64,000 nucleotides of DNA from Salinivenus lutea (GCA_002894685.1 NCRC01000018.1:1-64000), one strand, 5' to 3'. Positions 35,347 through 45,560 are shown, counted from the first letter of the stretch. The notes: generated by a model from the sequence alone, not told the origin. Program-made: numbers and translations.

Positions 35347-36186
35347 TTACAGCCGGACGTCCTGCATGGAGCTCAGGTGTTGCAGGAGGGCCGCGTGCAC
35401 GGAGCCGTTGGTGGCGCAGACTTGTTGGTCGAAGAGGGGCGTAAGCCCGCCGTTGGCCCCGCGGTAGTCGGTCACCCGTCCGCCGCCTTCGCGCACGAGA
35501 AGCGTGCCCGCCGCCACGTCCCACGGCGACAGCCCCGTCTCGAAGAAGCCGTCGAAGCGGCCGGCGGCCAGCCACGCCAGGTCGACCGAGGCCGCCCCGT
35601 GCCGCCGCACGCTCCGCGCATCCCGCAGGATCGTGCCGAGCACCTCGAGGTACTGCTCGGTGTGTTCGAAGCGGCGGTACGGAAAGCCGGTCGCCAGGAA
35701 GGCCTCCGAAAAGCCCTCGGTGTCCGACACGCCCGTCGGCTCCCCGTTTAGCTGCAGCCCGTGGTCGGCGACGGCCGTAAAGAGCTCCCCATGCGGGACG
35801 TTGAGCACCACGCCGACCACGATCGCGTCGTCTTCCTGCAGCGCAATGCTTACGGCGTAGGGCGGCACCCGGTGCATGAAATTCGTGGTGCCGTCGATCG
35901 GGTCCACGATCCACCGCCGCCCCGCAATCGTCGCGGATTGGTCGTCGGCGGCGGGCCCCTCCTCGGCCATCACCGGCACGTCGGGCATGGCGTCGTGAAG
36001 CATCTCCACGATCGCCGCCTGCGCGGCCTCGTCCGCCTCGGTCACAAAGTCGTTGCGCCCCTTCGCCCGAACCCCGTTCCGCCGGTGGGTATGATCGCGG
36101 ATGCACTCCGCTCCGCGACGGGCCGCCCGCACAGCCACGGTCAGGGCCGCGTCGTACGGCGAATTGTGAGACGGAAGGTCGTTCAT
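35347..36186 (-). CDS. suhB: inositol-1-monophosphatase family protein
   Basis: A 279-residue Mg2+-dependent phosphatase. It has the metal-binding E-E pair (M-A-E-E-G, 75-76), the signature W-I-V-D-P-I-D-G-T-T-N-F (92-103), and the distal S-P-W-D-V-A-A-G. D95, D98 and the acidic pair bind the metals. It may act on inositol phosphates or related sugar phosphates, or as a SuhB-type factor. A candidate minus-strand promoter box lies at 36322-36329. Start ATG 36186 gives a usual N-terminus for the family. Confidence 0.92.
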   Translation of the reverse strand: MNDLPSHNSPYDAALTVAVRAARRGAECIRDHTHRRNGVRAKGRNDFVTEADEAAQAAIVEMLHDAMPDVPVMAEEGPAADDQSATIAGRRWIVDPIDGTTNFMHRVPPYAVSIALQEDDAIVVGVVLNVPHGELFTAVADHGLQLNGEPTGVSDTEGFSEAFLATGFPYRRFEHTEQYLEVLGTILRDARSVRRHGAASVDLAWLAAGRFDGFFETGLSPWDVAAGTLLVREGGGRVTDYRGANGGLTPLFDQQVCATNGSVHAALLQHLSSMQDVRL

Positions 36187-36321
36187 GTGCAGGAGCAGAT
36201 CCGTCGAACGAAACGAGCGCGCCGCGAGGCGCTGTCACCCACGAGACCGAAGACTCTGCGAAGCCGGTGCGCCGCCCCGAAACTTTCGGCGCCCGTCGGG
36301 CTTGCGGTATCGGGCTACGCA

Positions 36322-36329
36322 CAAACGTA
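36322..36329 (-). promoter_or_regulatory. perfect TAnnTTTG box upstream of suhB
   Basis: Minus-strand TACGTTTG matches the Bacteroidota -7 element exactly, 136 bases upstream of the suhB ATG. No TTTG occurs at the expected 19-21-base distance, so the match is to one half only. The divergent lipoprotein gene starts at 36347. The same gap contains CCGAAACTTTCGG (36277-36289), similar to a hairpin after gltA. Confidence 0.35.
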
Positions 36330-36346
36330 TAAACCGACGGCCAGTG

Positions 36347-37186
36347 ATGCAGCCAGCGTTCCCTGAACGTGCCCGTTCTTTACACGCCCTCCTGCTGGGG
36401 ACGCTCCTGCTGAGCCTGGGACTCGGCCTCGGGGGGTGCGCCTCGTCGTCCGACGGCCCGGCCGCGCCCTTCCTCCCGTCGGACACCATTGCGGCCGCCG
36501 AAACGGACCGGGACTCGGCCCTGGCCGTGCTCACGAGCATGGACCGCACGGCCTTCGACTCGGCCTTCGCGGCGCTGGACGCCTACACGACGACCCGTCA
36601 GCTCCGCACCGAGCAGCTCACGCCCGACGGCTCGGTCTCCGCGACGCGGACCCACACGGTGCGCTACCCGCCGGCCCCGGCGCAGGGCACGATCCAGGCC
36701 CGCGACTCCAGTGGCACGTTCCGGGCGGGGGGCCTCCTGTCCAGCCTGGCGTCCCCCGAGAAGCCCACGGCGCGGCCGGAAAACGTGGCGCCGCAGGCCC
36801 TGTCCGACCCGCCGGCGTACGTGGCCCCGCGGACCCGCGAGGCCTTCCGCTACGCCCTCGCCCCCGACACGGGCCCCGACGGCCGGCCGGTGCAGGTGGT
36901 GCGCGTGCAGGCCCGAGCCAACGGGCCGGGGCGCGATCAGGGCATCCGGTTCGCCCGCCTCACCCTGCTGCGCGACACTCACGAGCTGATCGCCCTCACC
37001 GTGGTGCGGGCGGAGCGGTCCCTCCTGTTCTGGGAAGACAGTCGGCTGACCGTCCGGCTGCGCCCGGCACCCGACGACCCGGCCTGGCTCCCCGCCCTCG
37101 TCCGCTTTCGGGCACGCGTCGATGTGCCGTTCCGGGCACCGCGCCAGTTCCACACCGTGTCCCGATACACCGAGTACGCCCGCTAG
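36347..37186 (+). CDS. putative lipoprotein
   Basis: A 279-residue protein. The N-terminus has a basic segment (R-A-R-S-L-H), a Leu/Gly-rich hydrophobic run and the lipobox L-G-G-C (C31). The mature part starts Ser/Asp-rich, then helical segments and beta-rich sequence (about 75-279) with V-R-F-R-A-R-V-D-V-P-F near the end, which may be a LolA-like or outer-membrane-associated half-barrel; that is only an impression. The stop is 4 bases before the birA start, so the two are probably co-transcribed. Family not recognised. Confidence 0.72.
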   Translation: MQPAFPERARSLHALLLGTLLLSLGLGLGGCASSSDGPAAPFLPSDTIAAAETDRDSALAVLTSMDRTAFDSAFAALDAYTTTRQLRTEQLTPDGSVSATRTHTVRYPPAPAQGTIQARDSSGTFRAGGLLSSLASPEKPTARPENVAPQALSDPPAYVAPRTREAFRYALAPDTGPDGRPVQVVRVQARANGPGRDQGIRFARLTLLRDTHELIALTVVRAERSLLFWEDSRLTVRLRPAPDDPAWLPALVRFRARVDVPFRAPRQFHTVSRYTEYAR

Positions 37187-37190
37187 CCTC

Positions 37191-37985
37191 ATGACGCGCC
37201 CCCTCGTCGACGACGTCCGCGACCGGCTCGACACCGACCGTTTCGGCCAGGCCCTCCGCGGGTTTGAGACCGTCGGCTCGACCAACGCCGAGGCCCTCGA
37301 TTGGGCCCGCCAGGGGGCGCCGGAGGGCGCCGTGGTGCTCACCGAGTACCAGTCCGCGGGCCGCGGGCGCCACGGACGCTCCTGGACGGCCCAGAAGGGG
37401 CAGAACCTCATGTTTTCCGTCGTCCTGCGCCCCCGCCTCTCCCCCGACCGCCTCGGCCTCCTCACCATTGCGGCGAGCGTCGCCGTGGCCGAGGCCGTCG
37501 ACGCCTTCGTGTCCCCGCACCGCGCCGCCCTGAAGTGGCCCAACGACGTGCTGCTGGAGGGCCGCAAAACGTGCGGGATGCTCCTCGAATCGTCGGTCTC
37601 GGGGTCCGCGGCCGCCGAGGCCGTCGTCCTGGGCATCGGGCTCAACGTGAACCAGACCGACTTCCCCCCCGCGCTGGCCGACACGGCCACCTCCCTCCGG
37701 CTTGCCACAGGCCGCCCGGTGCCGCGGGCGCCCCTGCTGGCCCGCCTGCTGCGTGCACTGGAGCAGCGGACCGACGCCGTACAGTCGGGCGACGCCGCCG
37801 CGGTCCGGGCCGCGTTCACGGAGCGGCTCCCGTCCGTCCAGGAGCCCATTACGCTCCGCTTTACCGGCACGGACCGCACCGTCTCCGGCACCATTCAGGG
37901 CCTTACCGAGACGGGGGCCCTCCGGCTCGACACCGACGACGGGCCGGAAACGGTGCACGCCGGCGAAGTCACCACCCGACGCTAA
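37191..37985 (+). CDS. birA: biotin-[acetyl-CoA-carboxylase] ligase
   Basis: A 264-residue monofunctional biotin protein ligase. It has G-S-T-N-A-E-A (29-35), the biotinyl-AMP-binding R-G-R-H-G-R-S-W (58-65) and K-W-P-N-D-V (115-120), plus the small C-terminal SH3-like domain. The N-terminal DNA-binding domain of E. coli BirA is missing, so it should not repress transcription. It attaches biotin to the carrier subunit of carboxylases such as the acyl-CoA carboxylase partly encoded at 15.4 kb. The upstream lipoprotein gene ends 4 bases earlier; coaX follows after 86 bases. Confidence 0.93.
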   Translation: MTRPLVDDVRDRLDTDRFGQALRGFETVGSTNAEALDWARQGAPEGAVVLTEYQSAGRGRHGRSWTAQKGQNLMFSVVLRPRLSPDRLGLLTIAASVAVAEAVDAFVSPHRAALKWPNDVLLEGRKTCGMLLESSVSGSAAAEAVVLGIGLNVNQTDFPPALADTATSLRLATGRPVPRAPLLARLLRALEQRTDAVQSGDAAAVRAAFTERLPSVQEPITLRFTGTDRTVSGTIQGLTETGALRLDTDDGPETVHAGEVTTRR

Positions 37986-38071
37986 GTCGCCAAGTCGCCG
38001 CGCGCAGGGATCGCCGGGCCCCGTCCGCGCCCTGCGCTCCCCCTCGGCCTTCTGCAGATCGTCCCGCCCCC

Positions 38072-38842
38072 ATGTTTCTCGCTCTCGACATCGGAAACAG
38101 TGCCGTGAAGGGCGGCCTGTTCGACGGCGACGCCCTCGTCGAGGTCTTCTCCGTCGCGCCGCCCCCCGGCATCGCAGACACCGAGCCCCCGGCGTGGGCC
38201 GAGGCGCTGGCGCCCCACCTCGAGGGACACGCCGTCGACCGGATCGGCCTCGTGTCGGTCGTGCCCGCCGCCACCACCGCCGTGACGGAGGCGCTGTCGG
38301 CCCTCACCGACGCGCCCCTCACGCGCCTCCGGGTCGACATGGACCTGCCGTTCGCCCTCGCCTACGAGACGCCCGGCACGCTGGGGGTGGATCGGCTGGT
38401 GGCCGCCGCGGCCGGCTGGGTGCAGTACGGACGCCCCGCCGGCCGAAGCGTGCTCGTCGTAGACACCGGCACCGCCGTCACGTACGAGGTGGTTCACCGC
38501 GACGGGGTGTACGAAGGCGGGGCGATCGGGGCCGGGCCGGCCCTCATGCGAAACGCCCTCCAAGCCGGAACGGCGCAGCTTCCCGACGTGTCGCTCACCC
38601 TGCCCCCGGACCCGGTGGGCCGGTCCACCGCCGGCGCTCTTCAGAGCGGCATCATGTGGAGCCTCATCGACAGCGTCCGCGGCATGACGGATCGCCTTGC
38701 GGCCCGGCTGCCCGACGCCCCACGCCTCGTCCTTACGGGCGGGTGGAGCGCCCTGTTGGCCGAGCATGTGGACCGGGTGGACGTGCATGCGCCCCACCTC
38801 GTGCTGGAGGGTGCACGCCGGCTGACGACGACCGCCCCTTAG
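38072..38842 (+). CDS. coaX: type III pantothenate kinase
   Basis: A 256-residue enzyme of the ASKHA fold, first step of coenzyme A synthesis. Motifs: [10 protein letters not shown] at residues 6-15 (phosphate loop, catalytic Asp), [10 protein letters not shown] (pantothenate site), D-T-G-T-A-V-T-Y (second phosphate loop) and G-G-A-I-G-A-G-P. Downstream of birA, so cofactor enzymes are grouped; birA-coaX neighbours are common in bacteria. Its stop overlaps the convergent udk stop by four bases. ATG 38072 follows a C-rich leader. Confidence 0.93.
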   Translation: MFLALDIGNSAVKGGLFDGDALVEVFSVAPPPGIADTEPPAWAEALAPHLEGHAVDRIGLVSVVPAATTAVTEALSALTDAPLTRLRVDMDLPFALAYETPGTLGVDRLVAAAAGWVQYGRPAGRSVLVVDTGTAVTYEVVHRDGVYEGGAIGAGPALMRNALQAGTAQLPDVSLTLPPDPVGRSTAGALQSGIMWSLIDSVRGMTDRLAARLPDAPRLVLTGGWSALLAEHVDRVDVHAPHLVLEGARRLTTTAP

Positions 38843-39492
38843 GGCACCTCCACCTTCACTTCGTCCACGCCCGGCAGCAGGTCCTGAATGCGCGACATGA
38901 GCATCTGGATGGCCACGTGATTGTGGCCGCCCCGTGGAATGATAATGTCGGCCTCCCGCTTCGACGGCTCCACGAACTCCAGGTGCATCGGACGCACCGT
39001 CCGCTCGTACTGCCGCAGGATGCCCTCGATCGACCGGTCGCGCTCCTCCATGTCCCGCCGGATGCGTCGCATGAGCCGAATGTCGTCCGGCGCGTCCACG
39101 TAGATTTTGATGTCCATCTGCTCCCGCAGGGCCGGCTCGGCGAGCACCAGAATGCCCTCGATCAGAATGACGGGCCGGGGCTCCACGGTCTCGGTTTTTT
39201 CCCGGCGCGTATGGGTCGTAAAGTCGTAGACCGGCTTTTCGATCGGCTCTCCCTCAACGAGGCAGTCGAGGTGATCGCGCATCAGGTCCGTTTCCAGCGC
39301 GTCCGGGTGGTCGAAGTTGAACTGCGCCCGTCGTTCCGGCGAGAGGTGCGAGAGGTCGCGGTAGTAGGCGTCGTGATCGAGGATGGCAATGGGATCCGCC
39401 CCGAAGGTACGGATGATGCGACGGAGGACCGTCGTTTTTCCGGAGCCCGACCCACCCGCGATGCCGATGACCACCGGCTTGCCTGAGGACAT
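38839..39492 (-). CDS. udk: uridine kinase
   Basis: A 217-residue P-loop kinase with Walker A G-G-S-G-S-G-K-T (13-20), [15 protein letters not shown] and the lid region [12 protein letters not shown]. It phosphorylates uridine and cytidine for pyrimidine salvage, fitting with the nucleoside transporter in this window. The 54-base spacer to the upstream yaaA-like gene is made of CTTCCT-type pyrimidine repeats on the coding strand; there is no Shine-Dalgarno. Convergent 4-base overlap with coaX. Confidence 0.94.
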   Translation of the reverse strand: MSSGKPVVIGIAGGSGSGKTTVLRRIIRTFGADPIAILDHDAYYRDLSHLSPERRAQFNFDHPDALETDLMRDHLDCLVEGEPIEKPVYDFTTHTRREKTETVEPRPVILIEGILVLAEPALREQMDIKIYVDAPDDIRLMRRIRRDMEERDRSIEGILRQYERTVRPMHLEFVEPSKREADIIIPRGGHNHVAIQMLMSRIQDLLPGVDEVKVEVP

Positions 39493-39546
39493 AGGAAGAA
39501 CGGAGGAAGCGCAGGAAGCAGAGACAGCGAGGAGGAGACGCCTCGC

Positions 39547-40371
39547 TCATTCGTGTTGCACCATTTCGATCGTCCAGGTATTGGTTTCCTCGTCGTAGGT
39601 CGACGCGTCCTCGTCGAACACAAAGTCGTCGGGGTGCTCCTCCCACTCGTGCAGCTCTTCGAGGTCCTCGGCCGTCTCCTGAACGACGTAGTTCACGAAC
39701 TGGCCGCGCTGCACCTCGAGCTCTTCGCCGGTCACGGGCACGCGCTCCCCGTCCTTTTCTTCCATAAAGCGGACCTGCACCCGCGCCTCATAGGTGTGCT
39801 CGTCGGTCCAGGCCGTATGATGGTCCTCGGGCATCAGGTCCCACACCCATCGCCCCTCCAGGCTGTCGTTGAGAAGCGGGCTAATGATGGGCCGCCAGTA
39901 GTCGGCCACGGACCCAACGTCCGGCAGGTGGACGTCCATGCCGAGCTGGTAATTCGGGATGAGGTCGTCGGGGCGCAGGAGGCCAAAGAGCCCGGACAGG
40001 ATGACCCCATTTTCGAGCAGGCGGCGCTGGGCCCCGGTGGGCAGATTGGCAAAGTCCATGGCGGCGTACATCACGCCGGGGCTGAACCGGTCGAGGGCCG
40101 ACATGAGGGGCGCGTCGTAGATTTCCGAGTTGACCCGAACGGCTTCTTCGAGTTCGTACCCCTCCAGCCCAAAGATGTCCGCAAGGGTCTCGTCGTCCTC
40201 CTCTTCGACCACGTCCTGCAACGTGTCGATCAGGGTGCGACGCTCGGGGTTGAGGTCATCAAAGTAGTTGAACGTGCCCGAGGTCCGGTAGTCGAACATG
40301 TCGGGCGCAAACGGATTGCCGCCGGGTTGCTTTCGATCGGCGGGAGCCAGAAGGACAGTCAGGTTTGGCAT
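39547..40371 (-). CDS. yaaA: YaaA/DUF328 family protein
   Basis: A 274-residue acidic protein of the YaaA (UPF0246) family, linked in E. coli to lowering free iron and limiting DNA damage during peroxide stress. Family segments include L-L-A-P-A-D-R-K near the N-terminus, the A-I-x-R-F-S-P-G-V-M-Y-like S-A-L-D-R-F-S-P-G-V-M-Y-A-A-M-D stretch, the S-G-L-F-G-L-L-R-P-D-D-L-I-P-N-Y-Q-L block and a C-terminal G-Q-F-V-N-Y-V-V region. A DEDD-rich insertion near 55-70 is likely halophilic adaptation. The biochemical function in this organism is inferred only from the family. Confidence 0.85.
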   Translation of the reverse strand: MPNLTVLLAPADRKQPGGNPFAPDMFDYRTSGTFNYFDDLNPERRTLIDTLQDVVEEEDDETLADIFGLEGYELEEAVRVNSEIYDAPLMSALDRFSPGVMYAAMDFANLPTGAQRRLLENGVILSGLFGLLRPDDLIPNYQLGMDVHLPDVGSVADYWRPIISPLLNDSLEGRWVWDLMPEDHHTAWTDEHTYEARVQVRFMEEKDGERVPVTGEELEVQRGQFVNYVVQETAEDLEELHEWEEHPDDFVFDEDASTYDEETNTWTIEMVQHE

Positions 40372-40451
40372 GTAGGAGGGGATCGATCAACAGATGCGAG
40401 AAGAACGGCGCGGGGCCCCACGAACGTCGGGCGGGCCGATAGAGGCAGAAC

Positions 40452-40790
40452 TTAGCCCTCCTCGTCCGACGAGTCGGCTTCGCGCTGGCGACGAAGCTCT
40501 TCGAGCAGGGCGTCGATGTCGCTTCGGATGTGATCGGCACGGGCCTCGGCATCGGCCACGAGTTCGTCTCCCGTGCGGTGCGGGCCTTCGCTCAGGCGGC
40601 GGCGAAGGAGGTTGCGGAGCGTGTCGCCCGCCTGTGCCGCAAGGTGCTCCACCTGGTACGTAAGGCGTCGCCGGGCATCCGGTCCTCGCTTCGGGGCAAA
40701 GAGCATTCCGAGCGCAAATCCGAGGGCGCCCCCCGCAAGCGCGCTCCAGATGCCGACCCGTGTGGTGCGATTTCGTGTGTTCTTCTCCAT
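40452..40790 (-). CDS. YtxH-like membrane-anchored protein
   Basis: A 112-residue protein. One N-terminal membrane helix (about 12-30, with small-residue A-L-A-G-G-A-L-G-F-A-L-G) is followed by A-P-K-R-G-P-D-A-R-R-R-L, typical of YtxH/general-stress proteins, and a long charged helix with an acidic tail. Role unknown; such proteins are often stress-related in other bacteria. ATG 40790 (M-E-K-N-T-R-N) is preferred over the longer frame starting 180 bases upstream, whose extra residues are not plausible. Confidence 0.78.
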   Translation of the reverse strand: MEKNTRNRTTRVGIWSALAGGALGFALGMLFAPKRGPDARRRLTYQVEHLAAQAGDTLRNLLRRRLSEGPHRTGDELVADAEARADHIRSDIDALLEELRRQREADSSDEEG

Positions 40791-40980
40791 GAGCAGCGTG
40801 GTCCTTGGACGAAAGAAGCCCGTACGGCGTACTCGAAAGTGTACCGGGTGCGCGAAGTCCAGTTTCTCGCCGCCACGTCCGCCCGACGGCACAGTACGGG
40901 CGGCAGAAGGAGGCCGTTTTCTGCCCGAAGAGGCCTCTCCCCCGATCGTACGGGACGGCGCCGCAAACAACCCGGGCCAT

Positions 40981-41013
40981 TTTGCTTTGAATGTTATCGA
41001 CCTCGTACGTTTC
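40981..41013 (+). promoter_or_regulatory. candidate Bacteroidota promoter for the alpha/beta hydrolase
   Basis: TTTG (40981-40984), 21 bases, TACGTTTC (41006-41013). The second box matches TAnnTTTG at seven of eight positions with correct spacing. It implies a start site near 41020 and a ~100-base leader before ATG 41119. The rest of the 328-base divergent gap (40791-41118) shows no gene. Confidence 0.5.
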
Positions 41014-41118
41014 TTGCAACAGGCGAATACGAAATCTTCGCGGCCTTTCCGAATCCGGCATGTTCACCACTGCCCTTCGGAGGGTCCTCGCCCGCCCCGC
41101 TGACGAGCTCCCTCGCTC

Positions 41119-41934
41119 ATGCACGACACCCCCTTTCCCGTCCACGAAACGGGAGACTTTCGGTATAACGACGAAGGCCCGGCCGACTCGCCGGCCCCCC
41201 CGATTGTACTCCTGCACGGCATGCTCGGCGACCTGAGCAACTGGGTCGATACCATCCATACCCTTTCGGAAAACGGCTACCGGGTGCTCGCCCCCATCCT
41301 CCCGGTCTACGATTTCCCCCTCTCCGAAACAGGCGTGCCCCGCCTCACGGAGCACGTCGCCCGCTTCGTGGACGCCCTGGAGCTCGGCCCCAGCATCCTC
41401 GTGGGCAACTCGCTGGGGGGGCACATCGCCCTCCTCTTCGCCCTCGACCACACCGATCGGGTGGAGGCGCTCGTCCTCTCGGGCTCCTCCGGCATCTACG
41501 AGGCGACGATGGGCACCACCTTTTTCAAGCGGCAGGATCGCGAGTTCATCAAGGAGCGCACCGAGATGACGTTCTACGATCCGGCCCACGCCACGGAGGA
41601 GCTGGTGAACGAGATGTTCGAGATCGTCAACGATCGACCCCGCGCCCTTCGGCTCCTGCAAATCGCCCGCTCGGCCGACGATGAAACCGTCGCCGAGGAG
41701 CTGTCGCAACTCCACATGCCGACGCTGCTCATCTGGGGCCAGGACGACGTGATCACCCCGCCGGAGGTCGCCGAAGAATTCCGCGACCGCATTCCCAAGG
41801 CGCGGCTCCACTTTATCGACAAGTGTGGCCACGCCCCGATGATCGAGCATCCGGAACAGTTCAACCAGCTGACGCTCGACTTCCTCGGCGAGCTGGCCGC
41901 GACGACACACGCGCCGTCGGCCTCCCGGCCCTGA
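41119..41934 (+). CDS. alpha/beta-hydrolase fold protein
   Basis: A 271-residue cytoplasmic hydrolase. Oxyanion motif L-L-H-G-M-L-G (31-37), nucleophile S98 in V-G-N-S-L-G-G, acid D209/D210 in W-G-Q-D-D-V-I-T-P-P and H238 in K-C-G-H-A-P-M give a complete triad. It resembles small esterases and C-C hydrolases of the MhpC/BioH type; the substrate is unknown. No pathway partners lie nearby. ATG 41119 follows a C/T-rich leader. A strong terminator lies about 210 bases downstream. Confidence 0.85.
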   Translation: MHDTPFPVHETGDFRYNDEGPADSPAPPIVLLHGMLGDLSNWVDTIHTLSENGYRVLAPILPVYDFPLSETGVPRLTEHVARFVDALELGPSILVGNSLGGHIALLFALDHTDRVEALVLSGSSGIYEATMGTTFFKRQDREFIKERTEMTFYDPAHATEELVNEMFEIVNDRPRALRLLQIARSADDETVAEELSQLHMPTLLIWGQDDVITPPEVAEEFRDRIPKARLHFIDKCGHAPMIEHPEQFNQLTLDFLGELAATTHAPSASRP

Positions 41935-42141
41935 CCGCCCTCTCCTTGTCCAGTCGCGCGGACAAGCTGTGTGGCAGAGCGCACGCCCTCGGGCCCCCTG
42001 GCCCCGAATGCGGTCGTCTCAGACGCCCGTCCACCGCCTGGCACGTAGGTTGCCGTCTGTGTTTATGCGATGTTGTCTCGCTCTCGGGCGGTTCAGCATC
42101 GTTCCCTCGGATCTCTGTAGCGTCCGGGGGCCTCCGTACAG

Positions 42142-42191
42142 GCCGGGCAGGCGCGTCTCTGGGTGAGCGTGCCTGCCCGGCTTCTTCTTTT
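42142..42191 (+). terminator. intrinsic terminator in the hydrolase-ssb gap
   Basis: GCCGGGCAGGC (42142-42152) pairs perfectly over 11 bases with GCCTGCCCGGC (42171-42181), followed by TTCTTCTTTT. It lies 208 bases after the alpha/beta hydrolase stop, so it ends a long 3' UTR or a separate short transcript. The other parts of the 495-base gap (41935-42429) show no gene; the ssb promoter should lie in 42192-42429. Confidence 0.85.
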
Positions 42192-42429
42192 GGCCAACTG
42201 TGCCGTCTCCCCGGGCCGCTCCGGGAAGCCGGCCCCCCGACGAGCGCGCTCCCGAACGTTATGATCCCGTCGGGCACCTGTCTATACGAATACACTCTGC
42301 TTCTTCCGTCCTCTCCCGTTCTTCCCTCCGTGCCGTCGTCCGGGGACACTCCGGGGGCGCGGGGCGTATACGAACCGCATGCGGGGCGTCGGACCTCGTC
42401 ACTCTTCGAACAGCACGCTCTTTCGACCC

Positions 42430-42960
42430 ATGGCACGTGGAGTCAACAAGGTTATTCTCATTGGCAATTTGGGGCAGGACCCCGAACTTCGGTACACCGG
42501 AAGCGGCACGGCCGTCTGCAACATGCGGCTGGCGACCACCAACACCTACACCAACCGGGACGGGGAGGAGGTCCAGGACACGGAGTGGCACAACGTGGTC
42601 GCCTGGGGCCGGCTCGGCGAGGTCTGCAACGAATACCTCTCGAAGGGGTCGCAGGTCTACTTTGAGGGATCGCTGCAGACCCGCTCCTGGGAGGACCGCG
42701 ACGGCAACACGCGGTACACCACGGAGGTGAAGGCGCGCGACATGACCTTCCTCGACAGCAATCGGCAGGGGGGCGGCATGGATGGCGACTTCAACCAGGC
42801 GCAGGAGAGCGACAACTTCGACCAGCGCCCGCCCCAGCAGCAGCCCGCCTCGCAGTCCGGGGGCGGCCCGTCCGGCGGCGGCCAATCCGGCGGCGGCGCG
42901 TCCGGCGGCGGCTCCGGCGAAGAGGAAACGTTTGAGCCCGACGACGAGCTTCCGTTCTAG
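42430..42960 (+). CDS. ssb: single-stranded DNA-binding protein
   Basis: A 176-residue SSB. The OB-fold covers about 1-110 ([19 protein letters not shown] start, [17 protein letters not shown]). A Gln/Gly/Ser-rich disordered tail with repeated S-G-G-G units (about 138-163) leads to the acidic tip D-D-E-L-P-F, which recruits repair and replication proteins; most bacteria have D-D-D-I-P-F. It binds ssDNA as a tetramer during replication and repair. ATG 42430 gives the family start. Confidence 0.96.
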   Translation: MARGVNKVILIGNLGQDPELRYTGSGTAVCNMRLATTNTYTNRDGEEVQDTEWHNVVAWGRLGEVCNEYLSKGSQVYFEGSLQTRSWEDRDGNTRYTTEVKARDMTFLDSNRQGGGMDGDFNQAQESDNFDQRPPQQQPASQSGGGPSGGGQSGGGASGGGSGEEETFEPDDELPF

Positions 42961-43157
42961 GCACTGCTCGCCCGCCCCGTCGCTTGGACTCCAGTTCAGT
43001 CCCGGGCGGGGAGCGGCGAAGGGAGCGCCGGCCGGGATCCTCGGCACTGTACGTCGATCCTGCACTCTGCACCGTGGGCCGCCGACGACCGGGACGCACC
43101 GGTCGCCGGCGGCCCATTCTGTCTTTGGGGGGCGACTCCCCTCATTCGTTTCAGTTT

Positions 43158-43193
43158 CGTTTGCAGATGAGGCGTCTGCAAACGATCTTTTTT
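43158..43193 (+). terminator. perfect palindromic hairpin with T-run (terminator or operator)
   Basis: CGTTTGCAGA (43158-43167) and TCTGCAAACG (43175-43184) are exact 10-bp arms around TGAGGCG, followed by ATC and six T (43188-43193). It lies 198 bases after the ssb stop and 94 bases before the acyl-CoA dehydrogenase start. Reading as a terminator fits the T-run; the low GC and perfect symmetry would also fit an operator of the downstream gene. The rest of the 317-base gap has no gene. Confidence 0.65.
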
Positions 43194-43277
43194 GTCCAAG
43201 CGCTGTTGGACGCGTGTACTCTGACGGGCACATTCCACACCGGCCCGGTTCTGTCGTCTCGAAAGTTCCGCTGTCCC

Positions 43278-44810
43278 ATGAGCATTGCCTCATACCTCTC
43301 CGAAGACATCGGCTCGTCGGTCGAATTCAGCACCTTCCGGGAGTCGTTCCGGAAAAAGCTCCGAAAGGTGTTCAACAAGCGGGCGGACTTTGACCAGGTG
43401 AGCACGCAGCGGGGCCTCCCGCCCTTCATGATGCGGGAGATCCAGTCGCTCACCCCCCTCTCGGTCTTCATCCCCGAGGAGTATGGCGGGCGCGGCGGCC
43501 ACGTGCACGAGTGCCAGGCCATCCTCGCCACAGCCTCGTACGAGTCCCTGGCCCTGTCCCTAACGCTGGGCATCAATGGCGCCCTCTTCCTCCAGCCGCT
43601 TTCAAAGTACGGCCACGAGGAAATCAAGGCCCCGATCTTTGAGCGGTTCGTCCAGGACAAGAACATGGGCGGGCTCATGATTACCGAGCCCGACTACGGC
43701 ACCGATGCCCTGAACATGAAAACCTCCTACACGCAGGAGGACGACCACTACCACGTACAGGGCACGAAGCACTGGGCCGGCCTCACGGGCTGGGCCGATT
43801 TCTGGCTCATCACGGCCCGTCGCCAGGGCAACAACGGCGACCTGGGCCGTGACATCGACTTCTTCGTGGCCGACATGAACCGGCCCGAACAGATGGTGGA
43901 GGTGGAGGAGTTCTACGAAAACCTCGGCCTCTACATGATCCCGTACGGCCGGAACCACGTCGACATTCGGGTGCCCGAGACCCATCGCCTCCAGCCCGAG
44001 AGCACCGGCATCAAAATGATGCTGGACACCCTGCACCGCAGCCGCATTGAATTTCCCGGCATGGGGATGGGCTTTCTGAAGCGCCTGCTCGACGAGGCCC
44101 TCGCCCACTGCAAGGAGCGCTCGGTGGGCGGACAGGCCCTGATCAACTACGACCAGGTGCAGCGCCGCATCGCGGACATCCAGGCGGCCTTTACGGCCTG
44201 CTCCGCCATGTGCCTCCACACCAGCGAGCACGCCGATCCGTCGAACAACCTGGCGGGCGAGGCCCTCTCGGCCAATGCCGTGAAGACGGTGGTGACCGAC
44301 CTGATGCAGGACGCCGCTCAGTCGCTCCTGCAGCTGACGGGCGGCATGGGATACCGCCTCGACCATGTGGCGGGCCGCTCGGTCGTCGACAGTCGCCCGT
44401 TCCAGATTTTCGAGGGCTCGAACGATGTGCTCTACCAGCAAATTTCGGAGTCGGTGCTCAAGTCGATGCGCACGACGAAGGAGCGCAACCTGCTCTCCTT
44501 CCTCGAAGACCACGAGCTGACGCACCGTGCCGCGGACTACTTCTCCGACACGCTCGACTTCGAGGTCGACCAGTCCCTCTCGCAGCGCAAGCTGGTGGAT
44601 CTGGGCCGGGTCCTGGGCCGGGTCGTCACGATGGAACTCGTCATTGAGCTGGGCGACCGCGGCTTCCGGAGCGACCTCATCTCCAACTGCCTGCAGGCCT
44701 TCCAGGAAAAGGTCGACGGGCTGCTCGCCTCGTACCGCCGCGAACGCACCCCCTCCGTGATCGACGATTACGTGGAGGGCAGCGCCTGGCTCGACTACGT
44801 GAATGCGTAG
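43278..44810 (+). CDS. acyl-CoA dehydrogenase-like flavoprotein
   Basis: A 510-residue protein. The N-terminal and middle domains match acyl-CoA dehydrogenases: F-I-P-E-E-Y-G-G (about 60-67), M-I-T-E-P-D-Y-G-T-D and K-H-W-A-G-L-T-G-W-A-D for FAD and substrate contact. The C-terminal helical domain has L-T-G-G-M-G-Y and F-E-G-S-N-D-V-L-Y. An extra ~100-residue helical C-terminal extension is beyond the usual ~380-residue length. The catalytic base cannot be assigned with certainty. It may oxidise a fatty acyl-CoA, but no electron-transfer flavoprotein or thiolase genes are nearby. ATG 43278 chosen; the longer upstream frame crosses the hairpin. Confidence 0.82.
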   Translation: MSIASYLSEDIGSSVEFSTFRESFRKKLRKVFNKRADFDQVSTQRGLPPFMMREIQSLTPLSVFIPEEYGGRGGHVHECQAILATASYESLALSLTLGINGALFLQPLSKYGHEEIKAPIFERFVQDKNMGGLMITEPDYGTDALNMKTSYTQEDDHYHVQGTKHWAGLTGWADFWLITARRQGNNGDLGRDIDFFVADMNRPEQMVEVEEFYENLGLYMIPYGRNHVDIRVPETHRLQPESTGIKMMLDTLHRSRIEFPGMGMGFLKRLLDEALAHCKERSVGGQALINYDQVQRRIADIQAAFTACSAMCLHTSEHADPSNNLAGEALSANAVKTVVTDLMQDAAQSLLQLTGGMGYRLDHVAGRSVVDSRPFQIFEGSNDVLYQQISESVLKSMRTTKERNLLSFLEDHELTHRAADYFSDTLDFEVDQSLSQRKLVDLGRVLGRVVTMELVIELGDRGFRSDLISNCLQAFQEKVDGLLASYRRERTPSVIDDYVEGSAWLDYVNA

Positions 44811-44852
44811 CGCCGTCCCTCGCCCGTCCCCACCCTCCCCGCCGCCGTCCCC

Positions 44853-45560
<708 letters not shown>

